Shown piece after piece: positions 8,060 to 16,179 of a stretch of 64,000 bases of DNA. Numbering within the stretch: position 1 is the first letter of the stretch; the number at the start of each line of letters is the position of its first letter. Position numbers and translations under genes: made by a program. The DNA lies in the NCBI GenBank assembly GCA_900766135.1, contig CAAFUF010000029.1:186001-250000 (forward strand), in the 5' to 3' direction. Under the pieces are notes generated by a model. That model saw only the letters and a program-made list of their open reading frames with translations, was not told the DNA's origin and did not search any database. Origin of the DNA: Paenibacillaceae bacterium. Lineage in GTDB: Bacteria > Bacillota > Bacilli > Paenibacillales > Paenibacillaceae.

Positions 8060-9247
8060 TTAGATAAGTTCGTGCAAAAAGCTCTTGCCGTGTTCGGTGG
8101 CATGCACCCCGAAATTGTCGGCGATCGTCGCAGCCAAATCGGCATAAGTCGCTCTAACGCCCAGGCTGCCCGGCTTGTTCAGGCTTGGCCCGTATACGAG
8201 CAACGGCACGTATTCGCGCGTATGATCCGTTCCGGCATGAATCGGATCGTTGCCGTGGTCGGCGGTAATGACCAGCAGGTCGTTCTCGCCTACGTTCTTC
8301 AGCAAATCCGGCAACGCGGCGTCAAATTCCTCCAATGCGCGGGCATAACCTTGCGGGTCGCGGCGATGTCCGTACAAGGAGTCGAAATCGACAAGATTCG
8401 TGAACAACATGCCGGAGAAATTCTGGCCGATCCGCTGCAGCGTTTCCTCGATCCCATGCTGGTTGCTCTTCGTCGGATACGAGGCGGTAATGCCCTCCCC
8501 GGAGAAAATATCGCCGATTTTCCCGACAGCCACGACTTCTTTCCCGGCATTCTTCAGGGCGTTCAGCACGGTCGGTTCCGGCGGCTTCACCGCGTAATCG
8601 TGGCGGTTCGGCGTGCGCTGGAAGTTGCCCGGCTGGCCGATGAACGGACGGGCGATGACGCGCCCGACGGAATGCTCCGGCTCGAGCGTTAGCCGGCGAG
8701 CGATTTCGCAAGCCCGGTAAAGTTCCGGCAGCGGGATGATCTCCTCATGGGCGGCGATTTGGAACACGCTGTCCGCCGAGGTATATACGATCCAGTTGCC
8801 GGTTTTCATATGCTCTTCCCCAAGCTCCACCAGGATCTCCGTGCCCGAGGCCGGCTTGTTGCCGATGATTTTACGTCCCGTTTCCTGCTCGAAGCGGGCG
8901 ATCAAATCGCGTGGAAAGCCGTTCGGATACGTTTGGAACGGCGTTTCGATTTTCAGCCCCATCAGTTCCCAGTGGCCGGTCATCGTATCCTTGCCGGAAG
9001 AAATTTCGGCCATTTTCCCGAAGTAAGCCGCCGGCTCGTCCACCAGGCTTAAGTTCGGAAGTTCGGCGATATTGCCTAATCCTAATTTTTGCAAATTCGG
9101 CAGCTTCGTACCCGGCACGGTTTGCATAATATGTCCCAGCGTATGCGCACCCTCGTCGCCGAATTTTTTGGCGTCCGGCAGCTCGCCGATCCCCACGCTG
9201 TCGAGGACGATGACGGTAATTTTTCTAAAACGATTTCCGTTTTGCAT
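8060..9247 (-). CDS. deoB: Phosphopentomutase
   Basis: DeoB interconverts (deoxy)ribose-1-phosphate and (deoxy)ribose-5-phosphate, linking nucleoside phosphorylases to central metabolism. The 395-residue protein belongs to the alkaline phosphatase-like metalloenzyme superfamily: an N-terminal metal-binding VIVLDSVGIGELPDA, a DTMTGHWELMG motif with the presumed phosphorylated threonine near residue 87, and a C-terminal VITADHGNDP metal site. It starts at ATG after AAAGGAGTGATAG and is the first gene of the salvage set, 61 bases downstream of xerD. Confidence 0.95.
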   Translation of the reverse strand: MQNGNRFRKITVIVLDSVGIGELPDAKKFGDEGAHTLGHIMQTVPGTKLPNLQKLGLGNIAELPNLSLVDEPAAYFGKMAEISSGKDTMTGHWELMGLKIETPFQTYPNGFPRDLIARFEQETGRKIIGNKPASGTEILVELGEEHMKTGNWIVYTSADSVFQIAAHEEIIPLPELYRACEIARRLTLEPEHSVGRVIARPFIGQPGNFQRTPNRHDYAVKPPEPTVLNALKNAGKEVVAVGKIGDIFSGEGITASYPTKSNQHGIEETLQRIGQNFSGMLFTNLVDFDSLYGHRRDPQGYARALEEFDAALPDLLKNVGENDLLVITADHGNDPIHAGTDHTREYVPLLVYGPSLNKPGSLGVRATYADLAATIADNFGVHATEHGKSFLHELI

Positions 9248-9307
9248 CTTCTATCACTCCTTTAATCTATGCAGCTATAGTTATCCCTTCCCTGTAGGGA
9301 AAACATT

Positions 9308-10252
9308 CTACCTGTCCTTTGTCGTTGCTTCCGCTGTGTCTTCCGCTGCCCCCGGCTCGCGGTTAGCCCGTGGATGAAAGGCGTCGTAGACCGTCTTGAG
9401 ATTGGACCTGGAACGGTTAACGTACATTTGAATCGTCGACGCATCGGAGTGGCCGAGCAGTTCTTGCACCGACCATACGTCCGCCCCCCGTTCCAAGAGA
9501 TGGACCGCAAAGGAATGTCGTAGCGTATGCGGCGTGATATCGGCCAAAATCCCCGCTTCCTCGCCATATTTCTTGATCACCTTCCAGAAGCCTTGGCGGC
9601 TAATCCGTCCACCCCGGCGATTCGGGAACAAGGCCGGGTTGTCCCCTTCGGCCTGGACCAAATGGCAACGTCCTTCCCGCAGATACAGCTCCAGCCATTC
9701 CGCCGTAACGCCGCCGAACGGGATGATCCGCTCCTTCCCCCGCTCACCGGAGCAGCGGAGAAAATGGAGCGCCAGATTGACGTCGTCCGTATTCAGCGAG
9801 ATCAGCTCGGAAACGCGGATGCCGGTTGCATAAAGCAGCTCCAGCATCGCCTTGTCCCGCAGACCAAGCGGCGATTCGGGCTTCGGCGTGTCCAGCAGCC
9901 GCTCCGTCTCCTCGATGGTCAGCGTTTGCGGCGGTTTTTTTTCGGCCTTCGGTACCTCCAGCATCACAAAGGGATCCTGGTCAATCCTCCGTTCCCGCAG
10001 CAAATACTGAAAGAAAGCGCGAAGGGTCACGGATACGCGCTGAATCGTCGCCGGAGCTTTGCCGCGTTCTTTAAGGAAAGCGAAGTAGAGCAGCATTCCC
10101 GCACGGGTCACTTGGCGATAATCGTCGATCTGCTTGTCCTGCAAATAAGTTATGTACTGCTTCAGATCCCGCGCATAGGATTCCCGAGTCGCTTCGCTTA
10201 ATCCCCGCTGCCCGGCCAAAAATGAAATAAAAGAGGCCGCATCCCGTTCCAT
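9308..10252 (-). CDS. xerD: Tyrosine recombinase XerD
   Basis: XerD acts with a partner recombinase at the dif site to resolve chromosome dimers. The 314-residue protein has an N-terminal SAM-like core-binding domain and a C-terminal catalytic domain with the Arg in TGIRVSELISL, the HTLRHSFAVHLL box, the LGHSDASTIQMYV box carrying the nucleophilic tyrosine, and a short extension rich in Glu and Ala. The neighbours fur, yqzK and deoB match the xerD (ripX) locus of B. subtilis, which favours XerD over an integron or phage integrase; no attachment site or mobile genes are nearby. Confidence 0.9.
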   Translation of the reverse strand: MERDAASFISFLAGQRGLSEATRESYARDLKQYITYLQDKQIDDYRQVTRAGMLLYFAFLKERGKAPATIQRVSVTLRAFFQYLLRERRIDQDPFVMLEVPKAEKKPPQTLTIEETERLLDTPKPESPLGLRDKAMLELLYATGIRVSELISLNTDDVNLALHFLRCSGERGKERIIPFGGVTAEWLELYLREGRCHLVQAEGDNPALFPNRRGGRISRQGFWKVIKKYGEEAGILADITPHTLRHSFAVHLLERGADVWSVQELLGHSDASTIQMYVNRSRSNLKTVYDAFHPRANREPGAAEDTAEATTKDR

Positions 10253-10356
10253 GCGTTGCGCCTCCTTTCTAGGTTGTCGAAAACAATAGGGTATCCACCG
10301 CCATGCCTATTAATTCCACATCGTGCCGGGAATTCCCTGCTGCTCCTGACGATGGA

Positions 10357-10593
10357 CTACTCCCCATACCAAAAAAACAGCTTGAGCCGTTCCGTCATCG
10401 TTTCCATCTCGGCGCTTCCCGGAATGCCTTCCCGGAATACCTTCACCGCTGCGCCTTCGGGAACGCGGTATTTATCCTCCCGAAACACATAATCGTCCAA
10501 CAGTCCCAGCGCCTTATAGAAAGTATACGCAAGCGCGACGAAGAGGATCAAATATTTCCCCGATCTCAGCCATTTGCGAAGCGAGATTACCAT
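10357..10593 (-). CDS. yqzK: DUF4227 (YqzK-like) membrane protein
   Basis: The chosen ATG at 10593 gives 78 residues beginning MVISLRKWLRSGKYLILF, with one predicted membrane segment near residues 12-32 and a short soluble C-terminus ending RLKLFFWYGE. The frame is open to 10731 but that part overlaps the fur terminator, and a purine-rich GAAGGGATTGG site lies before 10593. Small proteins of this type lie between fur and xerD in bacilli. No function is known to me. Confidence 0.7.
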   Translation of the reverse strand: MVISLRKWLRSGKYLILFVALAYTFYKALGLLDDYVFREDKYRVPEGAAVKVFREGIPGSAEMETMTERLKLFFWYGE

Positions 10594-10734
10594 AAGCCCC
10601 AATCCCTTCAAACGTTCGTCCGGCGTCCGTGGTTCCTGCTTGGACACCCCTATGTATTCAGTATATAGAGAGGGGCCGGCGAGTATGCGAAATAGGCTTA
10701 ACATGTCAGGATACCCTCGCTTCGCAGGCAACGT

Positions 10735-10767
10735 AAAAAGCTCCCTACGGCAGGGCCGTAAAGAGCT
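10735..10767 (-). terminator. Terminator after fur
   Basis: A two-part stem pairs AGCTC (10739-10743) and CTACGGC (10745-10751) with the complementary arms at 10754-10767, followed on the minus strand by TTTTTAC. It separates fur from yqzK. Confidence 0.75.
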
Positions 10768-10780
10768 CGGCTTAATGATC

Positions 10781-11254
10781 TTATTTCTTATTGCCTGATC
10801 CCGGCGAGTCGTTGTTCTTGTCCTTGCAGCGGTAACAAATGCCCTGAAAATCCAACCGGTGATCGAGCACCGTAAAATTGAATTCCTTCTCCAAGCGTTC
10901 CTCTAGCGGTCCAAGCCAATCCTCGCGGATTTCATCCATTGCCCCGCATTGAACGCAGATCAAATGGTGGTGATGATGTTTTGTCGTATCGGTACGCAGG
11001 TCGTACCGGGCTACTCCGTCACCGAAGTTGATCTTCTCCACGACGTGAAGCTCGCTGAGCAATTCCAATGTTCGATAGACCGTGGCCAAGCCAATTTCCG
11101 GCGCTTTGTCCTTGACGAGCATGAAAACATCTTCCGCACTGAGATGATCATCTTCATTTTCGAGCAATACGCGTACCGTGGCTTCCCGCTGGGGCGTCAA
11201 TTTGTAACCGTGGGATTGTAACTGCTGTTTGATTTTTTCGATCTTTGCTTCCAT
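10781..11254 (-). CDS. fur: Ferric uptake regulator Fur
   Basis: This 157-residue metalloregulator starts at the ATG at 11254, preceded by TGGGGGAGGG; the upstream in-frame extension covers the promoter and is rejected. It has an N-terminal winged helix (LTPQREATVRVLLE, ATVYRTLELL), the metal-binding HHHHH run near residue 88 in KHHHHHLICVQCG, and two CxxC-type zinc motifs (CVQC, CYRC). Context next to yqzK and xerD supports Fur rather than Zur or PerR; a separate Zur-like gene lies at 63222. It binds ferrous iron and represses iron uptake genes in relatives. Confidence 0.9.
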   Translation of the reverse strand: MEAKIEKIKQQLQSHGYKLTPQREATVRVLLENEDDHLSAEDVFMLVKDKAPEIGLATVYRTLELLSELHVVEKINFGDGVARYDLRTDTTKHHHHHLICVQCGAMDEIREDWLGPLEERLEKEFNFTVLDHRLDFQGICYRCKDKNNDSPGSGNKK

Positions 11255-11311
11255 GTTATCCCTCCCCCAGCCTTGCCGCACATCCAAAAAAGTTCTATAA
11301 CCACTTCTTTC

Positions 11312-11341
11312 ATTATAGGGGGAGTTATTCAACAAAGTCAA
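11312..11341 (-). promoter_or_regulatory. Vegetative sigma-A promoter of fur
   Basis: The minus strand has TTGACT (11336-11341) and a perfect TATAAT (11312-11317) spaced by 18 bases, 58 bases ahead of the fur ATG. Confidence 0.7.
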
Positions 11342-11393
11342 ACATTTTACTAGAGTCGGTTCTACCCGGCAAACCCGGGTTGACACACGTCAT

Positions 11394-12020
11394 TCACGCA
11401 ATCAAAGGTGTAACCCAGCTCATCAGCACCGGCGTTACCCACGTTTCGAACGAGGATACGGCGAGCAGTACCGCCGCCATGGCCAGTGTCAGCCCCGTAT
11501 AGGAAAGGAACGGACGGGTAGCATGCCCCGTGCGGCTCATCAGCACGCGCGACCGGATGATGTTCAGCGAGAAGCCGACGGCCGCCACGCTGGCGATTAG
11601 CAGCGCCGGAATGACGATCAGATTGTGCGGAGCAACCGAAACGAGGGCAAACAGCAGCCCTTTCCAGGTGTATTGGCCGACCAGGCAGCCGACCGTGAAG
11701 CCGATCAGCACCCCTTTTAAGAAATCAAGAATCAGGATGCCCGGGAGTCCGATGACGGATAACCCTAGCAGCCAGATCAATCCAAGCCATTTCAAATGCA
11801 GGGCGGCCACGTCCCAAAACGACTGCGGTTGAAACTCGGCCCCTCCCTCGTTTATCGAAAGAAAAAAATCGCCCAAATATCGGGAGATATCCTGTTGTTG
11901 TTCCAAGGTCAATGCATTGACCATCAAAGCGCCGAATACGACGCCCATCAAAAACAGCACGGAAACAAAAACATAAAGCGGCGTTTGGTCTTTGAGCGTG
12001 TGGCGAAGGGGATGCAGCAT
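11394..12020 (-). CDS. spoIIM: Stage II sporulation protein M
   Basis: SpoIIM is an integral membrane protein of the SpoIID-SpoIIM-SpoIIP complex that drives septal peptidoglycan removal and engulfment. The 208-residue sequence has about five hydrophobic segments, beginning with YVFVSVLFLMGVVFGALMVN near residue 16, and the typical loop QQQDISRYLGDFF. Length is standard. It is 99 bases downstream of the endonuclease Q-like gene and precedes fur, as in bacilli. I do not see a convincing sigma-E promoter in the gap. Confidence 0.93.
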   Translation of the reverse strand: MLHPLRHTLKDQTPLYVFVSVLFLMGVVFGALMVNALTLEQQQDISRYLGDFFLSINEGGAEFQPQSFWDVAALHLKWLGLIWLLGLSVIGLPGILILDFLKGVLIGFTVGCLVGQYTWKGLLFALVSVAPHNLIVIPALLIASVAAVGFSLNIIRSRVLMSRTGHATRPFLSYTGLTLAMAAVLLAVSSFETWVTPVLMSWVTPLIA

Positions 12021-12118
12021 CGAATTTTGCCTCCTAGCTTGTTCTATAGGGTCCTACCCTAAAACTATGAACAAGCCTGCCCGCCTATGCCTGCTTCTTT
12101 CCGGATTGCTTCCGAAGC

Positions 12119-13327
12119 TCAGGATTTCTTCACTTTTCCGTAAATCCCGCCGCCTCCGGCGCTGAACTCCAGCCTGCCGCTGCGGGCCAATACGATTCGC
12201 TCTGCCAATTCGGCTCCCCCCGCCTCGGCCAGCTCCGCCTCAGGCACGCGATGCAAAATATTCATTTCCGTGCCGAACTTGACCAGCAAGAGCTCCAATT
12301 TGGCCGGTCCCAGGCCTGGGATAAACTCCAGGGGAACCTGGTAATGATACGGCGGACGATGGGCCGGAACCTTTGGCTCCGTTCGATCCGCGATCGAGCG
12401 GATGCGGTCCAGCACGCCCCGCACCAGCTTCGGGCTGCCGCAATAGGGACAGCGCTCCACGGCGGCCTCCGCCTCGTCGATGATATAGTTGCAGTTGCTG
12501 CAATAGGTGCGGTGATATTTGCCAAGACGCGGATTCAGCCCGTAATTGCCGGCCACATGGCGCCCATCTTCGCGCCGCAGCGCCTTGGCGAATTCAAGGT
12601 AACTCGCTTCCTTAAGTCGCAGCTCGTTATATTCCCGCCCGATTTTTCCCAAGGAGTGGGCATCGGAATTGGTCAAGATCGTAAAAGGATCCAGCTCGCT
12701 GATCAATCCGGCCATGTCGGTATCGGCGCTGAGTCCGAGTTCCACTGCGCTGATCAGGGAAAGATCCAGCACATCCGACATACGTGGTGCGCAGCTTCCG
12801 TAAATGCTGCGATGCGGCGTGAAAATATGGGCAGGGATGATCATGCCGCCCCGGGCATAAACCTCCTCCTGCAAGGCAACAGCCGGCGCGTACACGCGCT
12901 GCGAGCTCAGGCCGACATTCTTCATTCTGGGCTTAAGCCATCCGGTGAAGCCGCGAATCGTCTCCAGACGGGGGAAGAAAGCGAGCAAATGCGCCGGTCC
13001 CATCCCCGGCTCCCGGATTTCCAACTCGCTTCCAAGCAGAATCGTCGTTCCCTGATAAGCGATTCCCCCGTCCTTCAGCTCCTGCATTTCACCCCGCTCC
13101 AGGCACAGCTCGATATCCTCCTGAACCCCGGGGGCATGGCAGTCGATAATGCCGACGAGCCCGATTCCCTTGCGCTGCGCCGCCTCTTTTGCGATACCGG
13201 CAAAAGTAAGATTGCGGCTGCCGCTAATCTTTACCGGCTCCCCCCGCCCAGTCCGTCCGATGTGGATATGCAAATCGGCAAACAGAGTCGTCAGCTGTTC
13301 CGGGGCGGCAGCGGAACGTGGGCTCAT
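12119..13327 (-). CDS. Endonuclease Q-like PHP-domain nuclease
   Basis: The 402-residue protein starts with the PHP motif FADLHIHIGRTG and has further metal-ligand stretches (IIDCHAPGVQ, SDAHSLGKIGREY), then a four-cysteine zinc site (YCSNC ... RCPYCG near residues 280-305) and a C-terminal helix-hairpin-helix EFIPGLGPAKLELLL. This order matches the EndoQ family, which nicks DNA 5' of deaminated bases such as deoxyuridine and hypoxanthine. The start at 13327 overlaps the nudF stop as ATGA, giving translational coupling; the longer frame to 13369 is not needed. Activity is inferred from the family. Confidence 0.8.
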   Translation of the reverse strand: MSPRSAAAPEQLTTLFADLHIHIGRTGRGEPVKISGSRNLTFAGIAKEAAQRKGIGLVGIIDCHAPGVQEDIELCLERGEMQELKDGGIAYQGTTILLGSELEIREPGMGPAHLLAFFPRLETIRGFTGWLKPRMKNVGLSSQRVYAPAVALQEEVYARGGMIIPAHIFTPHRSIYGSCAPRMSDVLDLSLISAVELGLSADTDMAGLISELDPFTILTNSDAHSLGKIGREYNELRLKEASYLEFAKALRREDGRHVAGNYGLNPRLGKYHRTYCSNCNYIIDEAEAAVERCPYCGSPKLVRGVLDRIRSIADRTEPKVPAHRPPYHYQVPLEFIPGLGPAKLELLLVKFGTEMNILHRVPEAELAEAGGAELAERIVLARSGRLEFSAGGGGIYGKVKKS

Positions 13328-13890
13328 ACTCCGGCCCCCGCCGATCCCCGAACGCTCCAGAGTTGCCAAATCGTTACCGCCAGAATCGTTTTGGCGTCGG
13401 CAATACGCCCTTCGGCAATCAGGTCAAGCGCCTCCTCCAGCGTCGCCTCATGAACCTCGAGGAATTCATCCTCATCCAGCGACATTTCACCGGCGCTCAG
13501 TTGCTCGGCCAGATAGAGATGAATGATTTCATCCGCGAACCCGGGCGAGGTATAAAACGAATGCAAATGCGTCAGCTTGTCGCAGCGATATCCGGTCTCT
13601 TCCTGAAGCTCGCGAACCGCCGCTTCCGCAGGGTCTTCCCCTTTCTCCAATTTGCCGGCCGGAATCTCCAATTCGCATCGGCCCATCGCTTGACGGTATT
13701 GGTCAACCAGCAGCAGGCGCCCCTCATGCACCGCCAGCACGGCTACCGCCCCCGGATGCTTCACGATTTCGCGGGTTGCCGTCGTTCCGTCCGGCAGCTT
13801 TACCGTATCGATCTGAAGGGATATCACTTTTCCGCTAAAAACCTGCTCCGTCGATACGGGGGTTTCGATTAATTTATCGTTAACTGACAT
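13324..13890 (-). CDS. nudF: ADP-ribose pyrophosphatase (Nudix)
   Basis: The 188-residue hydrolase starts at an ATG at 13890 preceded by AAAGGAGGAAACG; the open frame to 13998 overlaps the divergent promoter region. The Nudix box runs from GKLEKGEDPAEAA to VRELQEETGY near residues 75-97. The family splits ADP-ribose to AMP and ribose-5-phosphate. It is coupled to the endonuclease Q-like gene, so one transcript encodes a nucleotide house-cleaning enzyme and a repair nuclease. The short gene on the opposite strand begins 107 bases away. Confidence 0.9.
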   Translation of the reverse strand: MSVNDKLIETPVSTEQVFSGKVISLQIDTVKLPDGTTATREIVKHPGAVAVLAVHEGRLLLVDQYRQAMGRCELEIPAGKLEKGEDPAEAAVRELQEETGYRCDKLTHLHSFYTSPGFADEIIHLYLAEQLSAGEMSLDEDEFLEVHEATLEEALDLIAEGRIADAKTILAVTIWQLWSVRGSAGAGV

Positions 13891-13930
13891 CTCGTTTCCT
13901 CCTTTTTTCGGCAAGAGCCATTCTATCCAA

Positions 13931-13959
13931 TCATAACTTGTCCGCACCGGACATATGGT
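13931..13959 (+). promoter_or_regulatory. Possible sigma-E promoter of the mciZ-like gene
   Basis: TCATAAC (13931-13937) and CATATGGT (13952-13959) are 14 bases apart, a partial match (5 of 7 and about 5 of 8) to the sigma-E pattern kmATATT / CATACAhT. A sigma-A reading (TTGTCC, 18 bases, TATTAT) in the same stretch is also possible. Confidence 0.35.
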
Positions 13960-13996
13960 GTTATTATACCAAACCTGTTCGGAAAGGAGCCCCCTC

Positions 13997-14176
13997 ATGA
14001 AAAGCTATTTCACCGCGGACCGCGTACGCGCTCAGGGCAAAGCTTGGCAAATTCGCATCCTGTTATCCCAATGGATGAGAGAAGCAGGCCACGACGCCAA
14101 AATCTCCGATTTGATCCAATCCTATAAAACTAGTTATTCAGTCACGGTTATTCCGGTTAATATATGGAGGGGGTGA
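13997..14176 (+). CDS. mciZ: MciZ-like Z-ring inhibitor peptide
   Basis: This 59-residue protein starts at ATG 13997 after GGAAAGGAGC. The segment VRAQGKAWQIRILLSQW resembles the FtsZ-binding core of MciZ (B. subtilis has GKAWEIR at the same place), a mother-cell peptide that blocks FtsZ polymerisation during sporulation. It is about 20 residues longer than the B. subtilis peptide. The position beside nudF supports the call. It is divergent from nudF and followed three bases after its stop by the TPR-like gene, so the two are probably cotranscribed. The assignment is by short-motif similarity only. Confidence 0.6.
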   Translation: MKSYFTADRVRAQGKAWQIRILLSQWMREAGHDAKISDLIQSYKTSYSVTVIPVNIWRG

Positions 14177-14179
14177 ATT

Positions 14180-14743
14180 ATGCGTAGTCCTACCGGACAG
14201 CCTCAAAATATGGGTAAACTCGTTGAAATGATTCAAACCGCCGTAACGGCAGGACGGCTTGACGTCGCCGAACAGCTGGCGGGACAAACGGACAATTATT
14301 TGCTTAGTGAATTGGTACAATCCTTGTATAAAGAAGGTTATGTCGCACTGGCCAAGGAACGGCTGATGCAGATGGAACCTCGCCTGCTTCGCGAACCCTT
14401 CCCCCCTTTTTTAGAACTAAGCCTGATTTGGGCGGAAATCTGCTACGACGAGAGGCGGTATGACGAAGCAGCCCCCATCTTTGAAGCCCTTGCCGAGCGG
14501 CATCCCGATTTCGCTGCGGCCCGTTTCGGCGCGGCCTCCTGTTACTTGCAGCTGGCTATCGCCAATTTGGAGCGAAGGATCCAGCTGTATCACCCGTCCA
14601 AAACGGAGCAGGAGAAAATCTGCAAATATTTAGATGACTTTCACCAAGCCTTGAATCTGGTTCAAACCTCAGGCTGGCATACCGAGTGGAACCCAACGCA
14701 GGTTCGTCATTTCCCAACCAAAGCGGCTAGCCTGTTGCATTAG
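14180..14743 (+). CDS. TPR-like helical protein of unknown function
   Basis: The 187-residue protein starts at ATG 14180 after GGAGGGGGTG and three bases past the mciZ-like stop. It is predicted soluble and mainly helical, with paired-helix units such as LIWAEICYDERRYDEAAPIFEAL near residues 85-107, typical of tetratricopeptide repeats, and an earlier pair near 20-60. I do not recognise the family. A protein-interaction adaptor role is plausible. Its link with a division-inhibitor peptide gene may be functional or only a matter of position. Confidence 0.6.
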   Translation: MRSPTGQPQNMGKLVEMIQTAVTAGRLDVAEQLAGQTDNYLLSELVQSLYKEGYVALAKERLMQMEPRLLREPFPPFLELSLIWAEICYDERRYDEAAPIFEALAERHPDFAAARFGAASCYLQLAIANLERRIQLYHPSKTEQEKICKYLDDFHQALNLVQTSGWHTEWNPTQVRHFPTKAASLLH

Positions 14744-14774
14744 CACGAACCCCTTGGTAACGGAGGTCATCTTG

Positions 14775-14808
14775 CAAAAAAAGCCCGGTGCTCGACCCCG
14801 CACCGGGC
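14775..14808 (-). terminator. Terminator after the M20 peptidase gene
   Basis: GCCCGGTGC (14783-14791) pairs with GCACCGGGC (14800-14808), followed on the minus strand by seven or more T. It sits between the convergent TPR-like and peptidase genes and could also slow transcription from the plus strand. Confidence 0.85.
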
Positions 14809-14830
14809 ATCCTATTATCCTCGCTAGCGC

Positions 14831-15958
14831 TTAAGAGGAAACGGACTGACGGACGATCTCCAGCGCAAATTGCGCGGCTTTGACGATATCGTCCTTCTTG
14901 ATTTTTTCGCTTGTCGTATGGATGTCCTCATACCCGATGGCCAAATTCACAGTTGGAATCCCCAGGCTGTTAAAGACGTTCGCGTCGCTGCCGCCGCCCG
15001 TCGTAAACGTCGTGCCCGGCAGTCCAAGCACAGACGCCGCTTGCTTGGCGATCCGCAGCACGGGAGCCTCCTCGGTAATCCGGAACGCCCGGTACAGCAC
15101 CTCGCTGCGGAATTCCCCTTTGGCACCAAAGTCGCGGCAAGCGGATTCCACCGCTTCCTTCATTTCCCGCAGCTGCTTATCGACTTTCTCCTGGGACATA
15201 CTGCGCGCTTCCCCATACAACGTGACGTGGTCGGGAACGATATTGGTAGCGCCGCCGCCCTCGAATTTACCGATATTGGCCGTCGTCTCCTGGTCGATCC
15301 GGCCAAGATTCATCCGGGCCAGCGCTTTGCCGGCTACTTGAATCGCACTGATGCCATCCTCGGGATTTACACCGGCATGGGCAGCTTTGCCGTAAATCTC
15401 GATCTCGACCCGCGCCTGCGTAGGCGCGCCCACGCAGATTGTGCCCACTTCTCCGTTGGTATCGATTGCAAACCCGTATTTCGCGTCCACGTACCGTGAT
15501 TCCAGCGCCCGCGCCCCGCGCAGGCTCGACTCCTCGCCTACCGAGATCACGAATTGGATTTGACCGTGCGGAATCTGCTCCTCCTGAAGCACTTGAATCA
15601 ATTCCAGCAGCACCGCTACGCCGGCTTTGTCGTCTGCCCCCAGGATCGTCGTGCCGTCGCTGCGGATCCATCCGTCTTCGCCGACTACCGGTTTGATGCC
15701 TTGGCCTGGGGTTACGGTGTCCATATGGCAGGTGAACAGGAAAGGTTCGGCGGACACGCCTTCGCTTGCTTCCAGCGTGGCGATCAAGTTCCCGGCGCCA
15801 TGTCCCGTTTCCGCCTGCGAGCCGTCCTCGACGACGTCCAGCCCCAATTCGCTGAATTTGCGTTTCAAGACATCGGCGATCTGGCGCTCGTGTTTCGTTT
15901 CGCTGTCGACCTGCACCAGTTCCAAAAATTGTCCGATGACGCGTTCCTCTTTAATCAT
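14831..15958 (-). CDS. M20-family peptidase, PepT-like (YqjE-like)
   Basis: The 375-residue protein has the two-metal M20 signature: TCHMDTV near residue 80, GADDKAGVAVLLEL near 112, and GEESSLRGAR near 142, then a lid domain containing GKAAHAGVNPEDG. This is the zinc-dependent aminopeptidase group including tripeptidase T and YqjE. It starts with ATG at 15958, with an ACTTGGACTTTCCTC-like gap and no strong site visible. It is a single gene ended by a clear terminator. Substrate, probably small peptides, is inferred. Confidence 0.85.
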   Translation of the reverse strand: MIKEERVIGQFLELVQVDSETKHERQIADVLKRKFSELGLDVVEDGSQAETGHGAGNLIATLEASEGVSAEPFLFTCHMDTVTPGQGIKPVVGEDGWIRSDGTTILGADDKAGVAVLLELIQVLQEEQIPHGQIQFVISVGEESSLRGARALESRYVDAKYGFAIDTNGEVGTICVGAPTQARVEIEIYGKAAHAGVNPEDGISAIQVAGKALARMNLGRIDQETTANIGKFEGGGATNIVPDHVTLYGEARSMSQEKVDKQLREMKEAVESACRDFGAKGEFRSEVLYRAFRITEEAPVLRIAKQAASVLGLPGTTFTTGGGSDANVFNSLGIPTVNLAIGYEDIHTTSEKIKKDDIVKAAQFALEIVRQSVSS

Positions 15959-16034
15959 TGGACTTTCCTCGCTTTCTTCGTTACGATAATAAAGATAAAT
16001 ATAAATCTACGTATAAGCCAAAGGAGTTACCGTT

Positions 16035-16136
16035 ATGCGCAAAAAAAATGGGATGAGAATCGTCGTATTTTTGATGTTGTTCGCCATGCTGGCTTCAACG
16101 CTGATCGCTTTTTTGGAGCCCTTCTTCATTCGTTGA
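16035..16136 (+). CDS. Prli42-like stressosome membrane micropeptide
   Basis: The 33-residue peptide starts at ATG 16035, eight bases after AAGGAG. It has a basic N-terminus (MRKKNGMR) and one hydrophobic helix (VVFLMLFAMLASTLIAF), ending EPFFIR. Prli42, a small membrane protein that tethers the stressosome in Listeria, has this size and layout, and annotated homologues occur across Bacillota. The gene is opposite in direction to lipB and to the peptidase. No RsbR or RsbS genes are in the window. The call rests on size, topology and general resemblance. Confidence 0.55.
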   Translation: MRKKNGMRIVVFLMLFAMLASTLIAFLEPFFIR

Positions 16137-16157
16137 AGCCCGTCAAGGGGGCTCTTT
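16134..16157 (+). terminator. Weak terminator overlapping the micropeptide stop
   Basis: AAGCCC (16136-16141) can pair with GGGCT (16149-16153), followed by CTTT. The stem is short, and the stop codon lies at its edge. Confidence 0.35.
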
Positions 16158-16179
16158 AATGACTTTTTGAACTGCCTTG

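Noticed and set aside
9308..10252. Tyrosine recombinase as a sign of an integrated element
   Set aside because: Gene order with fur, yqzK and deoB identifies chromosomal XerD; no attachment sites or phage genes are nearby.
10594..10731. N-terminal extension of the YqzK-like frame
   Set aside because: The extra residues run into the fur terminator, and a ribosome site is present at the internal ATG.
12251..13453. Open frame of 400 codons on the plus strand
   Set aside because: It lies opposite the endonuclease Q-like gene and nudF and shows no motif or ribosome site.
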